Of a DNA stretch of 64,000 nt, positions 53,551-61,588 are shown piece after piece; position 1 is the first letter of the stretch, and each line of letters starts with the position of its first letter. The notes below the pieces were generated by a model. It had not been told where the DNA came from, searched no databases, and worked only from the letters and a program-made list of their open reading frames with translations. The translations under genes were made by a program, and so were the position numbers. Origin of the DNA: Falsiroseomonas algicola. GTDB taxonomy: Bacteria; Pseudomonadota; Alphaproteobacteria; Acetobacterales; Acetobacteraceae. The DNA lies in contig NZ_JAAIKB010000001.1 of the NCBI RefSeq assembly GCF_011040385.1, positions 682,001-746,000 on the forward strand. Direction: 5' to 3'.

Positions 53551-53625
53551 GGCTCCCTCCCCCGCGCTTGCGGGGGGTTGCGGCACTGCCGCAACGCCGA
53601 AGGCTGGTCGGGGTGGGGGTCACGC
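53551..53625. repeat. Palindromic intergenic element (REP-like) between pcaG and pcaB
   Basis: The gap contains CTCCCCCGCGCTTGCGGGGG, then the perfect palindrome GTTGCGGCA-C-TGCCGCAAC (53577-53595), then GGCTGGTCGGGGTGGGGG. The combination of a CCCCCGC...GCGGGGG stem and a GGTCGGGGTGGGGG tail is the kind of short dispersed element common between alphaproteobacterial genes. It could reduce pcaB expression relative to pcaHG. Confidence 0.5.
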
Positions 53626-53652
53626 GCTCCACCCCAAGTTGGAGCACTCCCC

Positions 53653-54999
53653 ATGACCGTCTCCCCCGCCGATGGCCCCGTCTTCGGCGCCGTCTACGGC
53701 ACCGACGCCATGCGCGCCGCCATGGGGGAACGCGCCTTCCTCCAGCGCATGCTGGACACCGAAGCGGCGCTCGCCCGCGCCCAGGCACGCCTCGGCATGA
53801 TCCCGGCCGAGGCCGCCGCCGCCATCACCGAAGCCGCGCGCGTCGAGATCATCGACATCCCGGCGCTAGCCGCCGCCACCCGCAACACCGGCTTCCCCGT
53901 GGTCGGGCTGGTGAAGCAGCTTTCCGCCGCCGCCGGTCCTGATGCCGGCCGCTGGACCCATTGGGGCACCACGACGCAGGACATCGTGGACACCGCGCTG
54001 GTCCTGCAGATGCGCGATGCCTTCGCCCTGATCGCCGCCGACCTCGATCGCCTGATCGCCGCCTTCGCCAGGCTGGCGCAGGCGCATCGCCACACCGTCA
54101 TGGCCGGCCGCACCCATGCGCAGCAGGCCCTGCCCATCACCTTCGGCTACAAGGCCGCGCTCTGGCTCGACCCGCTGGTGACCATGCGCGAACGCCTGGC
54201 CCAGGCCCTGCCCCGCATCCTGAAGCTGCAATTCGGCGGCGCCGTCGGCACCCTCGCCTCGCTCGGCGACAAGGGCCAGGCCTGTGCGGCGGAGCTGGCC
54301 CGGGAACTGGACCTGGTGCTGCCCGCCATCCCCTGGCACGTCGCCCGTGACGGCACGGCGGAAGCCGCCTGCTGGCTCGGCATGCTCTGCGGCGTGCTGG
54401 CCAAGCCCGCCACCGACGTGATGCTGCTGATGCAGTCGGAGGTGTCGGAAGCCAGCGAGCCCGCCGCCCCCGGCCGCGGCGGATCCTCCACCATGCCGCA
54501 GAAGCGCAACCCGATCGCCTGCGAATACGTCATCGCCCAGGCCCGGGCGGCGCAGGCGCTGGTGCCGCAGGTGCTGGGCGCCATGGCGCATGACCATGAA
54601 CGCGGCGCCGGGCCGATGCAGATCGAGCAGCTGGCCCTCGCCCCCATCTTCCTGCACGCGCACGGCGCCATGGCCCAGGCGCTGCTGATCGCGGAGGGGC
54701 TGGTCGTGGACGCCGCCCGCATGCGCCGCAACCTCGATGCCTCCGGCGGGCTGATCGTGGCGGAGGCGGTGATGATGGGCCTCGCCCCCCTGCTTGGCCG
54801 GGGCGTGGCGCATGACGTGGTCCACCACGCCTGCGACGTGGCGCTGGCCGAGGGCGCGACCCTGGACGAGACCCTGGCACGCGACCCGCGCGTGACCGCT
54901 CATCTGGACCAGGCCGGCATCGCACGGCTGACCGACCCTGCCGGCTACCTCGGCGCCACCCAGGGCTTCATCGACGCGGTGCTGGCCCGCGCCGGTTAG
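53653..54999 (+). CDS. pcaB: 3-carboxy-cis,cis-muconate cycloisomerase
   Basis: 448 aa, fumarase/aspartase superfamily. It has THWGTTTQDIVDTALVLQMR, AGRTHAQQALPITFGYKAA, the family signature GRGGSSTMPQKRNPIACEYV, and AHDHERGAGPMQIEQLAL. It cyclises carboxymuconate to gamma-carboxymuconolactone, between PcaHG and PcaL. Start ATG 53653 has GGAG 9 bases upstream. The 3' end overlaps the convergent response-regulator gene by 4 bases. Confidence 0.93.
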   Translation: MTVSPADGPVFGAVYGTDAMRAAMGERAFLQRMLDTEAALARAQARLGMIPAEAAAAITEAARVEIIDIPALAAATRNTGFPVVGLVKQLSAAAGPDAGRWTHWGTTTQDIVDTALVLQMRDAFALIAADLDRLIAAFARLAQAHRHTVMAGRTHAQQALPITFGYKAALWLDPLVTMRERLAQALPRILKLQFGGAVGTLASLGDKGQACAAELARELDLVLPAIPWHVARDGTAEAACWLGMLCGVLAKPATDVMLLMQSEVSEASEPAAPGRGGSSTMPQKRNPIACEYVIAQARAAQALVPQVLGAMAHDHERGAGPMQIEQLALAPIFLHAHGAMAQALLIAEGLVVDAARMRRNLDASGGLIVAEAVMMGLAPLLGRGVAHDVVHHACDVALAEGATLDETLARDPRVTAHLDQAGIARLTDPAGYLGATQGFIDAVLARAG

Positions 55000-55367
55000 G
55001 CCCCCGGCCGCATCGCGCCGGCGATGGTCGCCGCCGCGCAGGCCACGCTGAAGGGCTTGGCGAGGAAGGGCGCATCCGGCAGCGCCCGCCCGGGCTCCGC
55101 CGCGCGCAGCCGGCCGGAAGCGTAGATCACCGGCAGGTCGGGCCGCAGCACCCGCGCCGCACGCGCCAGCGCGAAGCCATCGGCGCCCGGCAGGTTGATG
55201 TCCGTCAGCAGCAGCGCGACGTCGGGATGGTGGGCCAGCACACGGAGCGCGGTCTCCGCATCCTCGGCCTCCAGCACATCGAACCCCGAATCCGCCAGCC
55301 CCTCCACGAGGGTCATGCGGACCAGCGGATCATCCTCGACGAGCAGTACCTGGCGGGCCGGTGCCAT
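54996..55367 (-). CDS. Single-domain response regulator (receiver only)
   Basis: 123 aa, one CheY-like receiver and nothing else. The acidic pocket is EDD (11-13), the phospho-acceptor Asp56 lies in LLLTDINLPG, Ser84 lies in IYASGR and Lys104 in LAKPF. Such stand-alone receivers relay phosphate from hybrid kinases; the FAT-like GUARD sequence of true CheY is absent, so it resembles the FixJ-less receivers paired with HWE or PAS kinases. No kinase is adjacent. A CtrA-type motif lies 142 bp upstream. Confidence 0.88.
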   Translation of the reverse strand: MAPARQVLLVEDDPLVRMTLVEGLADSGFDVLEAEDAETALRVLAHHPDVALLLTDINLPGADGFALARAARVLRPDLPVIYASGRLRAAEPGRALPDAPFLAKPFSVACAAATIAGAMRPGA

Positions 55368-55508
55368 GATGTTCCCTTTGCAGGAACCACCCTAGCGCCG
55401 CGACGGGTGGATGGTACGGCCGGCAGGCGCCACGACTGCGTGAGCAGACTGGGGCGCGCCGCCCTGTGACGCGAAAGCCGCATGCCCTGCATCCGCCGAT
55501 GGCGACCC

Positions 55509-55524
55509 TTAACATCCCATTAAC
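55509..55524. promoter_or_regulatory. CtrA-type binding motif
   Basis: TTAA-CATCCCA-TTAAC matches TTAA-N7-TTAA(C) exactly. It lies in the 338-bp divergent gap 55368-55705, 142 bp from the receiver start and 182 bp from the oxidoreductase start. No other gene is supported in this gap; the part from 55560 on is GC-rich and featureless except for a weak GGCCCCGGCAGGGGCC stem. Confidence 0.55.
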
Positions 55525-55705
55525 AAGGGACGTTCACGGAGTCGTCCGCGACCAACGCCAGAAGGGCGGTCGGCCCCGGCAGGGGCCGTCGCCCCAGGAC
55601 CGGGCGCTGGCCGCCTCGGCACGACTCGCCGGCGGAATCCGGCACGCCCCGCGGCATCCGGCTTCGCCCCTTGCCTCCCCGCCGCGCCGCGCCATACACG
55701 CAGCC

Positions 55706-56683
55706 ATGGTCCCTCAGAACATCGCCATCGTCGGCGCCGGCCTGGCCGGCATGGCCTGCGCCAAGTCGCTCGAAGCCCATGGCGCGCGCGTGCGCCTCTT
55801 CGAGAAGAGCCGCCGCCCCGGCGGCCGCCTGGCCACGCGGCGGGTGGAGGTGGAGGGCGTGACCCACGCCTTCGACCATGGTGCGCAGTACCTGACGGCG
55901 CGCGGCGCGCATTTCGCGGCCGTGCTCGACGTGACGCGCGCGATGCCCTGGCCGGATGACAGCCGCAAGGTCGGGCGCCCCAACATGGCGACCATCGGCC
56001 GCGGCCTGGCCGATGGCCTCGACATCGCCGTGAACCGCCAGGTCGTGGAGATCACGGGCAGCCCCGGCGCCTGGATGCTCCGCCACCACGACGGCACGCT
56101 GATCACCCCCGGCGCCCCCCTGCCGGAAGGCCCGCCGGAGGAGGATGGTCCCTTCGACGCCATCGCCCTCACCGTGCCCTCCCCCCAGGCCGTGCCGCTG
56201 CTGGCCGGGCCGGCGCCGCACCTCGCCCATGTGCTGGAAGGCGTCGTCATGGCGCCCTGCTGGACGGTGATGCTGGCCTTCCCCACCCGCATCCCCCTGC
56301 CCGACACGCTGCGTCTCACCGGCGGGCCCATCGCCTGGGCGGCGCGGGACAGTTCCAAGCCCGGCCGCGTGGCGGAGCAGGAGAACTGGGTCGTCCAGGC
56401 CAGCGCGGACTGGTCCCGCGACCATCTGGAACGCCGCCCGGCGGAGGTCGCGCAGCTTCTCCATGATGCGCTGGAGAAGCTGGTCGGCCAGCCCCTGCCG
56501 CCGACGCTCGTCAAGCTCGCGCATCGCTGGCGCTACGCCCTCGTGGAAAAGCCGCTCGGCGCGCCCTGCCTCTGGGACCCGACGCTCGGCCTCGGCGCCG
56601 GCGGGGACTGGGCGATCGATGCGCGCGCCGAGGCCGCGGTGGATAGCGGCATCGCGCTGGCCGCGGCGATCCGGAGAGCATGA
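55706..56683 (+). CDS. Renalase-like FAD-dependent oxidoreductase
   Basis: 325 aa. The N-terminal dinucleotide fold is NIAIVGAGLAGMACAKSLEA (GxGxxG), with RLFEKSRRPGGRLATRR as the second FAD motif and FDHGAQYLTARGAHF as in the renalase/NAD(P)-FAD amine-oxidase-like family. A C-terminal motif KPLGAPCLWDPTLGLGAGGDW (in pieces) precedes the FAD-binding tail. Start ATG 55706. Bacterial relatives oxidise isomeric dihydro-NAD(P), but this member is untested. It overlaps the PNPOx-like gene by 4 bases. Confidence 0.83.
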   Translation: MVPQNIAIVGAGLAGMACAKSLEAHGARVRLFEKSRRPGGRLATRRVEVEGVTHAFDHGAQYLTARGAHFAAVLDVTRAMPWPDDSRKVGRPNMATIGRGLADGLDIAVNRQVVEITGSPGAWMLRHHDGTLITPGAPLPEGPPEEDGPFDAIALTVPSPQAVPLLAGPAPHLAHVLEGVVMAPCWTVMLAFPTRIPLPDTLRLTGGPIAWAARDSSKPGRVAEQENWVVQASADWSRDHLERRPAEVAQLLHDALEKLVGQPLPPTLVKLAHRWRYALVEKPLGAPCLWDPTLGLGAGGDWAIDARAEAAVDSGIALAAAIRRA

Positions 56684-57261
56684 GCCGGGACCCCGGCCCC
56701 GGCACGCTCCAGGATACGCTGGCCTGGGCGCTGGCGCTGATCGCCCGCGGCGTCGCCGACCGCCGCCACGCCTTCCACACCCCCGTCCTGGCGACGACGG
56801 GCCTGGATGGCGCCCCGCAGGCCCGCACCGTGGTGCTGCGCGGCCTCGACCCCGCCGCCCGGCAGCTTCGCCTGCACACGGATGCGCGGGCTGGCAAGGT
56901 CGCGGAGCTGGCGGCGGAACCACGCGCCGCGCTGCTGTTCTATGATGCGGCCGCGCAGCTGCAGCTTCGCCTCTCCGGTCGCGCCACCCTGCACCGGGAC
57001 GATGCGGTGGCGGATGCCGCCTGGGCCGCCAGCCGGGAGTTCAGCCGCATGTGCTACGCGATCACCCCCGCCCCCGGCCAACCCGTGCCGGCGCCGCCCC
57101 CCGCGCCGCTGGACAGCGAGGCAGGGCGGCCGCATTTCTGCGTCGTGATCCTGCACCTCGCCCGCCTCGAATCCCTGCATCTCGCCGCCAGCGGCCATCG
57201 CCGTGCGCGCTTCGACTGGGACGCCGGCGGCGCCCTCGCCTCCACCTGGCTCGTGCCATGA
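56680..57261 (+). CDS. Pyridoxamine 5'-phosphate oxidase-like flavoprotein
   Basis: 193 aa, split-barrel FMN fold. It has HTPVLATTGLDGAPQARTVVLRGLD, LRLHTDARAGKVAELAAEPRAALLFYD (in pieces), LRLSGRATLH, and a C-terminal RARFDW. It resembles PdxH in the first half but lacks the typical PdxH C-terminal RRP(W)-type end, so a general FMN-dependent reductase role is as likely. Overlaps neighbours on both sides by 4 bases. Confidence 0.8.
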   Translation: MSRDPGPGTLQDTLAWALALIARGVADRRHAFHTPVLATTGLDGAPQARTVVLRGLDPAARQLRLHTDARAGKVAELAAEPRAALLFYDAAAQLQLRLSGRATLHRDDAVADAAWAASREFSRMCYAITPAPGQPVPAPPPAPLDSEAGRPHFCVVILHLARLESLHLAASGHRRARFDWDAGGALASTWLVP

Positions 57262-57518
57262 CCAGCACGGAAGCGCTGGAGGCTGAGATCCTCCGCCAGA
57301 CCAGCGAGCGCGGCATCGGGAAGAGCATCTGCCCAAGCGAGGTCGCCCGCGCCCTGGCGCCGGAGGAGGAGGCCTGGCGCCGCCTGATGGGCCCCGTCCG
57401 CGCCGCCGCCATCCGCCTCGCCAAGGCCGGGCAGGTGGAGGTGCTGCGCAAGGGCAAGCCTGTCGACCCCGATGCCGAGATCCGCGGCGTCATCCGCCTT
57501 CGAAAGCCAGCCTCATGA
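57258..57518 (+). CDS. DUF3253 protein
   Basis: 86 aa with the DUF3253 layout: ILRQTSERGIGKSICPSEVARAL, WRRLMGPVRAAAIRLAKAGQVEVLRKG (in pieces) and DAEIRGVIRLR. This looks like a small winged-helix domain. Function unknown. Start ATG 57258 overlaps the previous stop (ATGA) and its stop overlaps the next start. Confidence 0.83.
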   Translation: MTSTEALEAEILRQTSERGIGKSICPSEVARALAPEEEAWRRLMGPVRAAAIRLAKAGQVEVLRKGKPVDPDAEIRGVIRLRKPAS

Positions 57519-57961
57519 GCACGCTCACCCTGCTGATGGGCCGCGGCACCGCCGGCCTGCCGCCCGCCGAGCCGATCGACTTCAACGGCCTGGTCCTGCC
57601 CCCCTCCCCCAACGCGCATCTTGCCGCGCCGGCAGGCTCCACGCCGGAACGGCATGAGATGACGCCGCTGCTGCCCGTCTCCCCGGAGGCCGCCTGGGCG
57701 GCGCTGCGCATGCTGGGCGAGGGCGAGGCGCGGACCTGGAAGCTGGCGGAATGGCCGGACCGGCGGCAGGTGCAGTGGGTGGTGCGCACCCGCTTCGCCA
57801 ATTTCCCGGACATCGTGGTCGGGCAGATCGTGCCCCTGCCCGGCGGCTCCGGCCTCTTCCTCTATTCCCGCAGCCTGGTCGGCTATTCCGATTTCGGCGT
57901 GAACAGGCGCCGCATCGCCGAATGGCGCGCGCGGATGGACGGGGCACTGCGCGCCCCCTGA
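57515..57961 (+). CDS. DUF1499 protein
   Basis: 148 aa with the DUF1499 pattern in the second half: VQWVVRTRFANFPDIVVGQI, LFLYSRSLVGYSDFGVNRRRI, EWRARM. No clear signal peptide in this member. Family function unknown. Fourth gene of a run linked by 4-base overlaps from the oxidoreductase on; the ABC transporter begins 33 bp later. Confidence 0.82.
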   Translation: MSTLTLLMGRGTAGLPPAEPIDFNGLVLPPSPNAHLAAPAGSTPERHEMTPLLPVSPEAAWAALRMLGEGEARTWKLAEWPDRRQVQWVVRTRFANFPDIVVGQIVPLPGGSGLFLYSRSLVGYSDFGVNRRRIAEWRARMDGALRAP

Positions 57962-57994
57962 TAATGCCGGGGTCCTTCCCCTGGATTCCCGCCC

Positions 57995-59719
57995 ATGCGC
58001 CGCCTCGGTTCCTTCCTGCATGATGCATGGACGCTGACGCGCCCCTACTGGGTCAGCGAGGAACGAGGCCGCGGCCTCCTCCTCCTCATCGCCGTCATCG
58101 TCCTGAACCTGTCCCTGGTCGGCATGACGGTGGTGCTCACCTACTGGCAGCGCGCCTTCTACAACACGCTGGAGCAGAAGGACGCCGCCACCTTCTGGTC
58201 GCTGCTGTTCCTCGGCGGCGAGGCCGACGGCACCTGGTTCCCGGGCTTCACCGTCGTCGCCGTCGCCTACATCCTGATCGCGGTCTACCAGCTCTATCTC
58301 CGCCAGGCGCTGCAGATCCGCTGGCGCCGCTGGCTGACGCGGGACTACCTGGATCGCTGGCTGGCCGACCGCGCCTATTACCGCATCGCGCTGACGGACC
58401 CGCAGACCGACAACCCCGACCAGCGGCTTGCCGACGACCTCCGCCTCTTCGTGGATGACACGCTGTCGCTCGGCCTCGGGCTGATGAACAGCGTCGTCAC
58501 GCTGTTCTCCTTCATCCTCGTGCTCTGGTCGCTGTCGGGGCCGCTCGAGGTCTTCGGCATCACCATCCCCGGCTACATGGTCTGGGTCGCCATCCTCTAT
58601 TCCGCGCTCGGCACCTGGATCGCCCATCTGATCGGCCGGCCGCTGATCCGGCTGAACTTCCTGCAGCAGCGCGTGGAGGCCGATTTCCGCTACGCCCTGG
58701 TGCGGCTGCGGGACAATGTGGAGGGCGTGGCCCTCCACCAGGGCGAGGCGGATGAGAAGCGCGGCCTGCTCGCCCGCTTCCAGGCGCTGACGGAGAACTG
58801 GTGGGCGATCATGACCGCCACCAAGCGCCTCACCTTCTTCACCGCGGGCTTCACGCAGGTGGCCAGCATCTTCCCGATCGTCGTCGCCGCCCCCGCATAT
58901 TTCGCCGGCCGCATCCCGCTGGGCGGCCTGATCCAGACCAGCAGCGCCTTCGGGCAGGTGCAGGGCGCGCTGTCCTGGTTCGTGGACAACTACGCCCGCC
59001 TGACGGAATGGCGCGCGACGGTGGAGCGCCTGACCGGCTTCCGCCAGGCCATCGAGGCCGCCCGCGCCGCCACCGATGGCGTGCGCGTGGCCCCCGGCGC
59101 CGATCCTGCGGTAGTGCTGGACGACGTCACCATCAGCCTGCCCGGCGGCCGCGTGCTGCTGCGCGATGTCTCGCTGCGGCTGGAGAAGGGGGAGGCCGTG
59201 CTGATCTCCGGCGCCTCCGGCAGCGGGAAATCCACGCTGTTCCGGGCCCTGGCCGGCATCTGGCCCTTCGGCCAGGGCACCGCCCACATCCCCGACGGCG
59301 CCCGCGCCCTCTTCCTGCCGCAGCGCCCCTATCTGCCGCTGGGCGGCCTCCGCCGCGCCGTCTGCTACCCGCTGGACGCCACGACGGTGCCCGACGACGC
59401 CGTGCGCGAGGCCCTCTCCGCCGCCGGCCTGCCGCATCTGCTGGACCGGCTGGATGAGGAGGATGCCTGGGACCGGCGCCTCTCCGGCGGCGAGCAGCAG
59501 CGCCTGGCCATCGCCCGCGCCCTGCTGGTGAAGCCCGACTTCCTGTTCCTGGACGAGGCGACGGCGAGCCTGGACCCCGCCGGGGAGGAAGCGCTCTACC
59601 GCCTGGTCGCGGAGCGCCTGCCGGGGACAGCGGTGCTCTCCATCGCCCACCGGCCCGCGGTCGCGCAATTCCATGGGCGCCGGCTGGTGGTGGCGGAGGG
59701 GGCGTTGCGGGCGGGGTAG
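57995..59719 (+). CDS. SbmA/BacA-like ABC transporter (YddA type)
   Basis: 574 aa. Residues 1 to about 330 are an SbmA/BacA-like membrane domain with six helices (TRPYWVSEERGRGLLLLIAVIVL in pieces, YWQRAFYNTLEQKDAATFW, WRRWLTRDYLDRWLADRAYYRI in pieces, DNPDQRLADDLRLFVDDTL). The C-terminal ATPase has [25 protein letters not shown] and FLFLDEATASLD. This is the YddA/Rv1819c-type arrangement, related to importers of antimicrobial peptides, bleomycin or vitamin B12 and to peroxisomal ABCD proteins. Direction and substrate cannot be told from sequence. Confidence 0.9.
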   Translation: MRRLGSFLHDAWTLTRPYWVSEERGRGLLLLIAVIVLNLSLVGMTVVLTYWQRAFYNTLEQKDAATFWSLLFLGGEADGTWFPGFTVVAVAYILIAVYQLYLRQALQIRWRRWLTRDYLDRWLADRAYYRIALTDPQTDNPDQRLADDLRLFVDDTLSLGLGLMNSVVTLFSFILVLWSLSGPLEVFGITIPGYMVWVAILYSALGTWIAHLIGRPLIRLNFLQQRVEADFRYALVRLRDNVEGVALHQGEADEKRGLLARFQALTENWWAIMTATKRLTFFTAGFTQVASIFPIVVAAPAYFAGRIPLGGLIQTSSAFGQVQGALSWFVDNYARLTEWRATVERLTGFRQAIEAARAATDGVRVAPGADPAVVLDDVTISLPGGRVLLRDVSLRLEKGEAVLISGASGSGKSTLFRALAGIWPFGQGTAHIPDGARALFLPQRPYLPLGGLRRAVCYPLDATTVPDDAVREALSAAGLPHLLDRLDEEDAWDRRLSGGEQQRLAIARALLVKPDFLFLDEATASLDPAGEEALYRLVAERLPGTAVLSIAHRPAVAQFHGRRLVVAEGALRAG

Positions 59720-59822
59720 GCGTGCCAGTAGCCGCAATGGCGCCCGTTGGCCCGCCAATGGCTGTCGTCGCCCTACGCCGCGTCACGCATGGTTCAGGAG
59801 GCTGTGGCCATCCGCTTGGGTG

Positions 59823-61379
59823 TCAACGACGGAAGGCCTGATTCAGGCTGAGGGCCCAGGCGCAGTAGCCGCGACCGAAGCTGACACCCACCGAAGTCCC
59901 GGCCGTCCGGTACGCCATGCTCCAGCGCGGCTGGCGCGGCGGCCAACCCGGGGGCGCCGTGTAGGGCGGATCGTTCTCGATCGGCTCACCGAACACCCGC
60001 GCCACGGCCTCCGTGGTCAGGCACGGGCCCGCCACGCCGCCCAGCGACATGTAGAGGCGCGCCACCGACTGGCCGACGTTGCTCCAGTCCGTGCGCAGCG
60101 CGAGCAGGACCTCTTGCCCAGCCGGCGAGAGCTCGCCCACGAAGCGCCAGCCCTGGCCATCCGTGAGGGGCAGGTCGAGGACCGGCCGAAGCCCGAGCGT
60201 CGTGCCGACAGCCTCGACATCGCTGAGCCGCCTGGCGTCAAGAAGGGCCCGGAGCCGCGAAAGGAGCTCGTCGGTCGTCATGCGGGTCGCATGCATCGTG
60301 CGGCCGAGGCCATGGCGCGCAAGGATATCGGTCCGCCGCACCGCGGGGTTACCGCTATCCGACAGATCCACGATGTGAAGCGCCGGTTGCGGATCGGTGC
60401 CTTCGAGGGGCGTCGCGATGAAAGCCGCCCTTGCCCCATCCGCCGACATCGCGACGTGGCCGATATCCGCGTCGAACTCCGTGACGGGCAACACGCTGCT
60501 CGTCGCGCCCGGTCCGGGCCGAACCACCACGAGCCTGTCTTTCGGGCGGGGCTCCGACAGATCCATCGTCTCGGCGGCCACGACCACCCGCCCGCCCGCG
60601 CCAACGGCGGAGTGGCGCCCGACGAGGCCAAGCCAGCGCTCGCCCGACCTGAGGATCCGCGCAGCCTCTCCGACGCGCAGCAGCATCTCGCTCCCATTGC
60701 CGTAAAGCCGCACCGTCCCGTCACGCCCAAGCTGCGGCGGGGCACTCGTCGCAAAATGTACGGGCCAGCTGCCGAGTTCTCGCGGCGCCGTCGCGTCCTG
60801 ATGGTCTGCCGCTAGCAGCCGGTAGTCGCTGCACTGACCGCCCATTCCATGGATGTACCGACAGGTTGCGGCTGCGAGCGCCACGGCGCGGCCCGTGCCG
60901 TCGTAGGACAAGGCGTGGAGACGCCCATCCGAACCGCGCGACTCGCGCAGAAGAAGGATGCGGCCGGGTTCGCCGACGCGGTGCTCGAACACCCCGTCCT
61001 CGTCGCAGTTACCCGAACCCCGTGCGCCGCCGTGGCACCGCCAGAGCGCGAGCAGCCGGCCGCCATCATCGGAGAGCGCGACCGCCTGGATGCTGCCGGG
61101 CGTCGCATCCTGCACCGCGACTGTTCGCAGGTCCTGCGCATCGACGATGACGAAGCCGTCGTGATGGACCACGAAGGGCGGCCCAACCGGCGAGCGGCGG
61201 GTGGTGGCGAAGGTGATGGCAAGTCGGTTGCCGTCGGGCGAGAAGGCCAGGCCAGTCGGCATTCCCCGATAAGGTCGGGCCTCGCCTGCCGGCGGCACCC
61301 AGGGCGGCGGAAGGCGCGAGCAGGCGGTGTTCGCCGTGAGCATCGCGATGGCGAGGAGCTTCGTCGCGAGGCGGAGCAT
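59823..61379 (-). CDS. Unknown propeller-like lipoprotein or exported protein
   Basis: About 518 aa. The N-terminus MLRLATKLLAIAMLTANTAC is a signal with a loose lipobox. The first two-thirds reads like a beta-propeller: PTGLAFSPDGNRLAITFA, AVALSDDGGRLLALWR, LHALSYDGTGRAVALAA, HVAMSADGARAAFIATP. These are SxDG-type turns separated by 60-90 residues. The last third (RLRALLDARRLSDVEAVGTT, LPLTDGQGWRFVGELSPAG) is unrecognised. It lacks a Shine-Dalgarno at 61379 or at the alternative ATG 61415. Stands alone, flanked by gaps of 103 and 209 bp in which nothing is supported. Possibly laterally acquired. Confidence 0.65.
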   Translation of the reverse strand: MLRLATKLLAIAMLTANTACSRLPPPWVPPAGEARPYRGMPTGLAFSPDGNRLAITFATTRRSPVGPPFVVHHDGFVIVDAQDLRTVAVQDATPGSIQAVALSDDGGRLLALWRCHGGARGSGNCDEDGVFEHRVGEPGRILLLRESRGSDGRLHALSYDGTGRAVALAAATCRYIHGMGGQCSDYRLLAADHQDATAPRELGSWPVHFATSAPPQLGRDGTVRLYGNGSEMLLRVGEAARILRSGERWLGLVGRHSAVGAGGRVVVAAETMDLSEPRPKDRLVVVRPGPGATSSVLPVTEFDADIGHVAMSADGARAAFIATPLEGTDPQPALHIVDLSDSGNPAVRRTDILARHGLGRTMHATRMTTDELLSRLRALLDARRLSDVEAVGTTLGLRPVLDLPLTDGQGWRFVGELSPAGQEVLLALRTDWSNVGQSVARLYMSLGGVAGPCLTTEAVARVFGEPIENDPPYTAPPGWPPRQPRWSMAYRTAGTSVGVSFGRGYCAWALSLNQAFRR

Positions 61380-61588
61380 GGAACGGGGTGTGCCCGGTAA
61401 GCGCGTGCTCGTCATCAAGTGACCATGAGGAGCTTCGATGCCGCTTGGCAAGGAGCGGTGGCGCGGCGCTGTGCCTTCCCGGCGGGGAGCAGCGTGCCAG
61501 TTCATCGCCGACACGCAACGCGTTTGCCGGCAAGCTGTACCCGAAGCCGGCGAGCGCGCAAAATCGCGAGGCGGCTACGCAGGCCGCA

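Noticed and set aside
50977-53586. An open frame of about 870 codons on the minus strand opposite pcaL, pcaH and pcaG
   Set aside because: Covers three well-defined genes on the other strand; no domain recognised.
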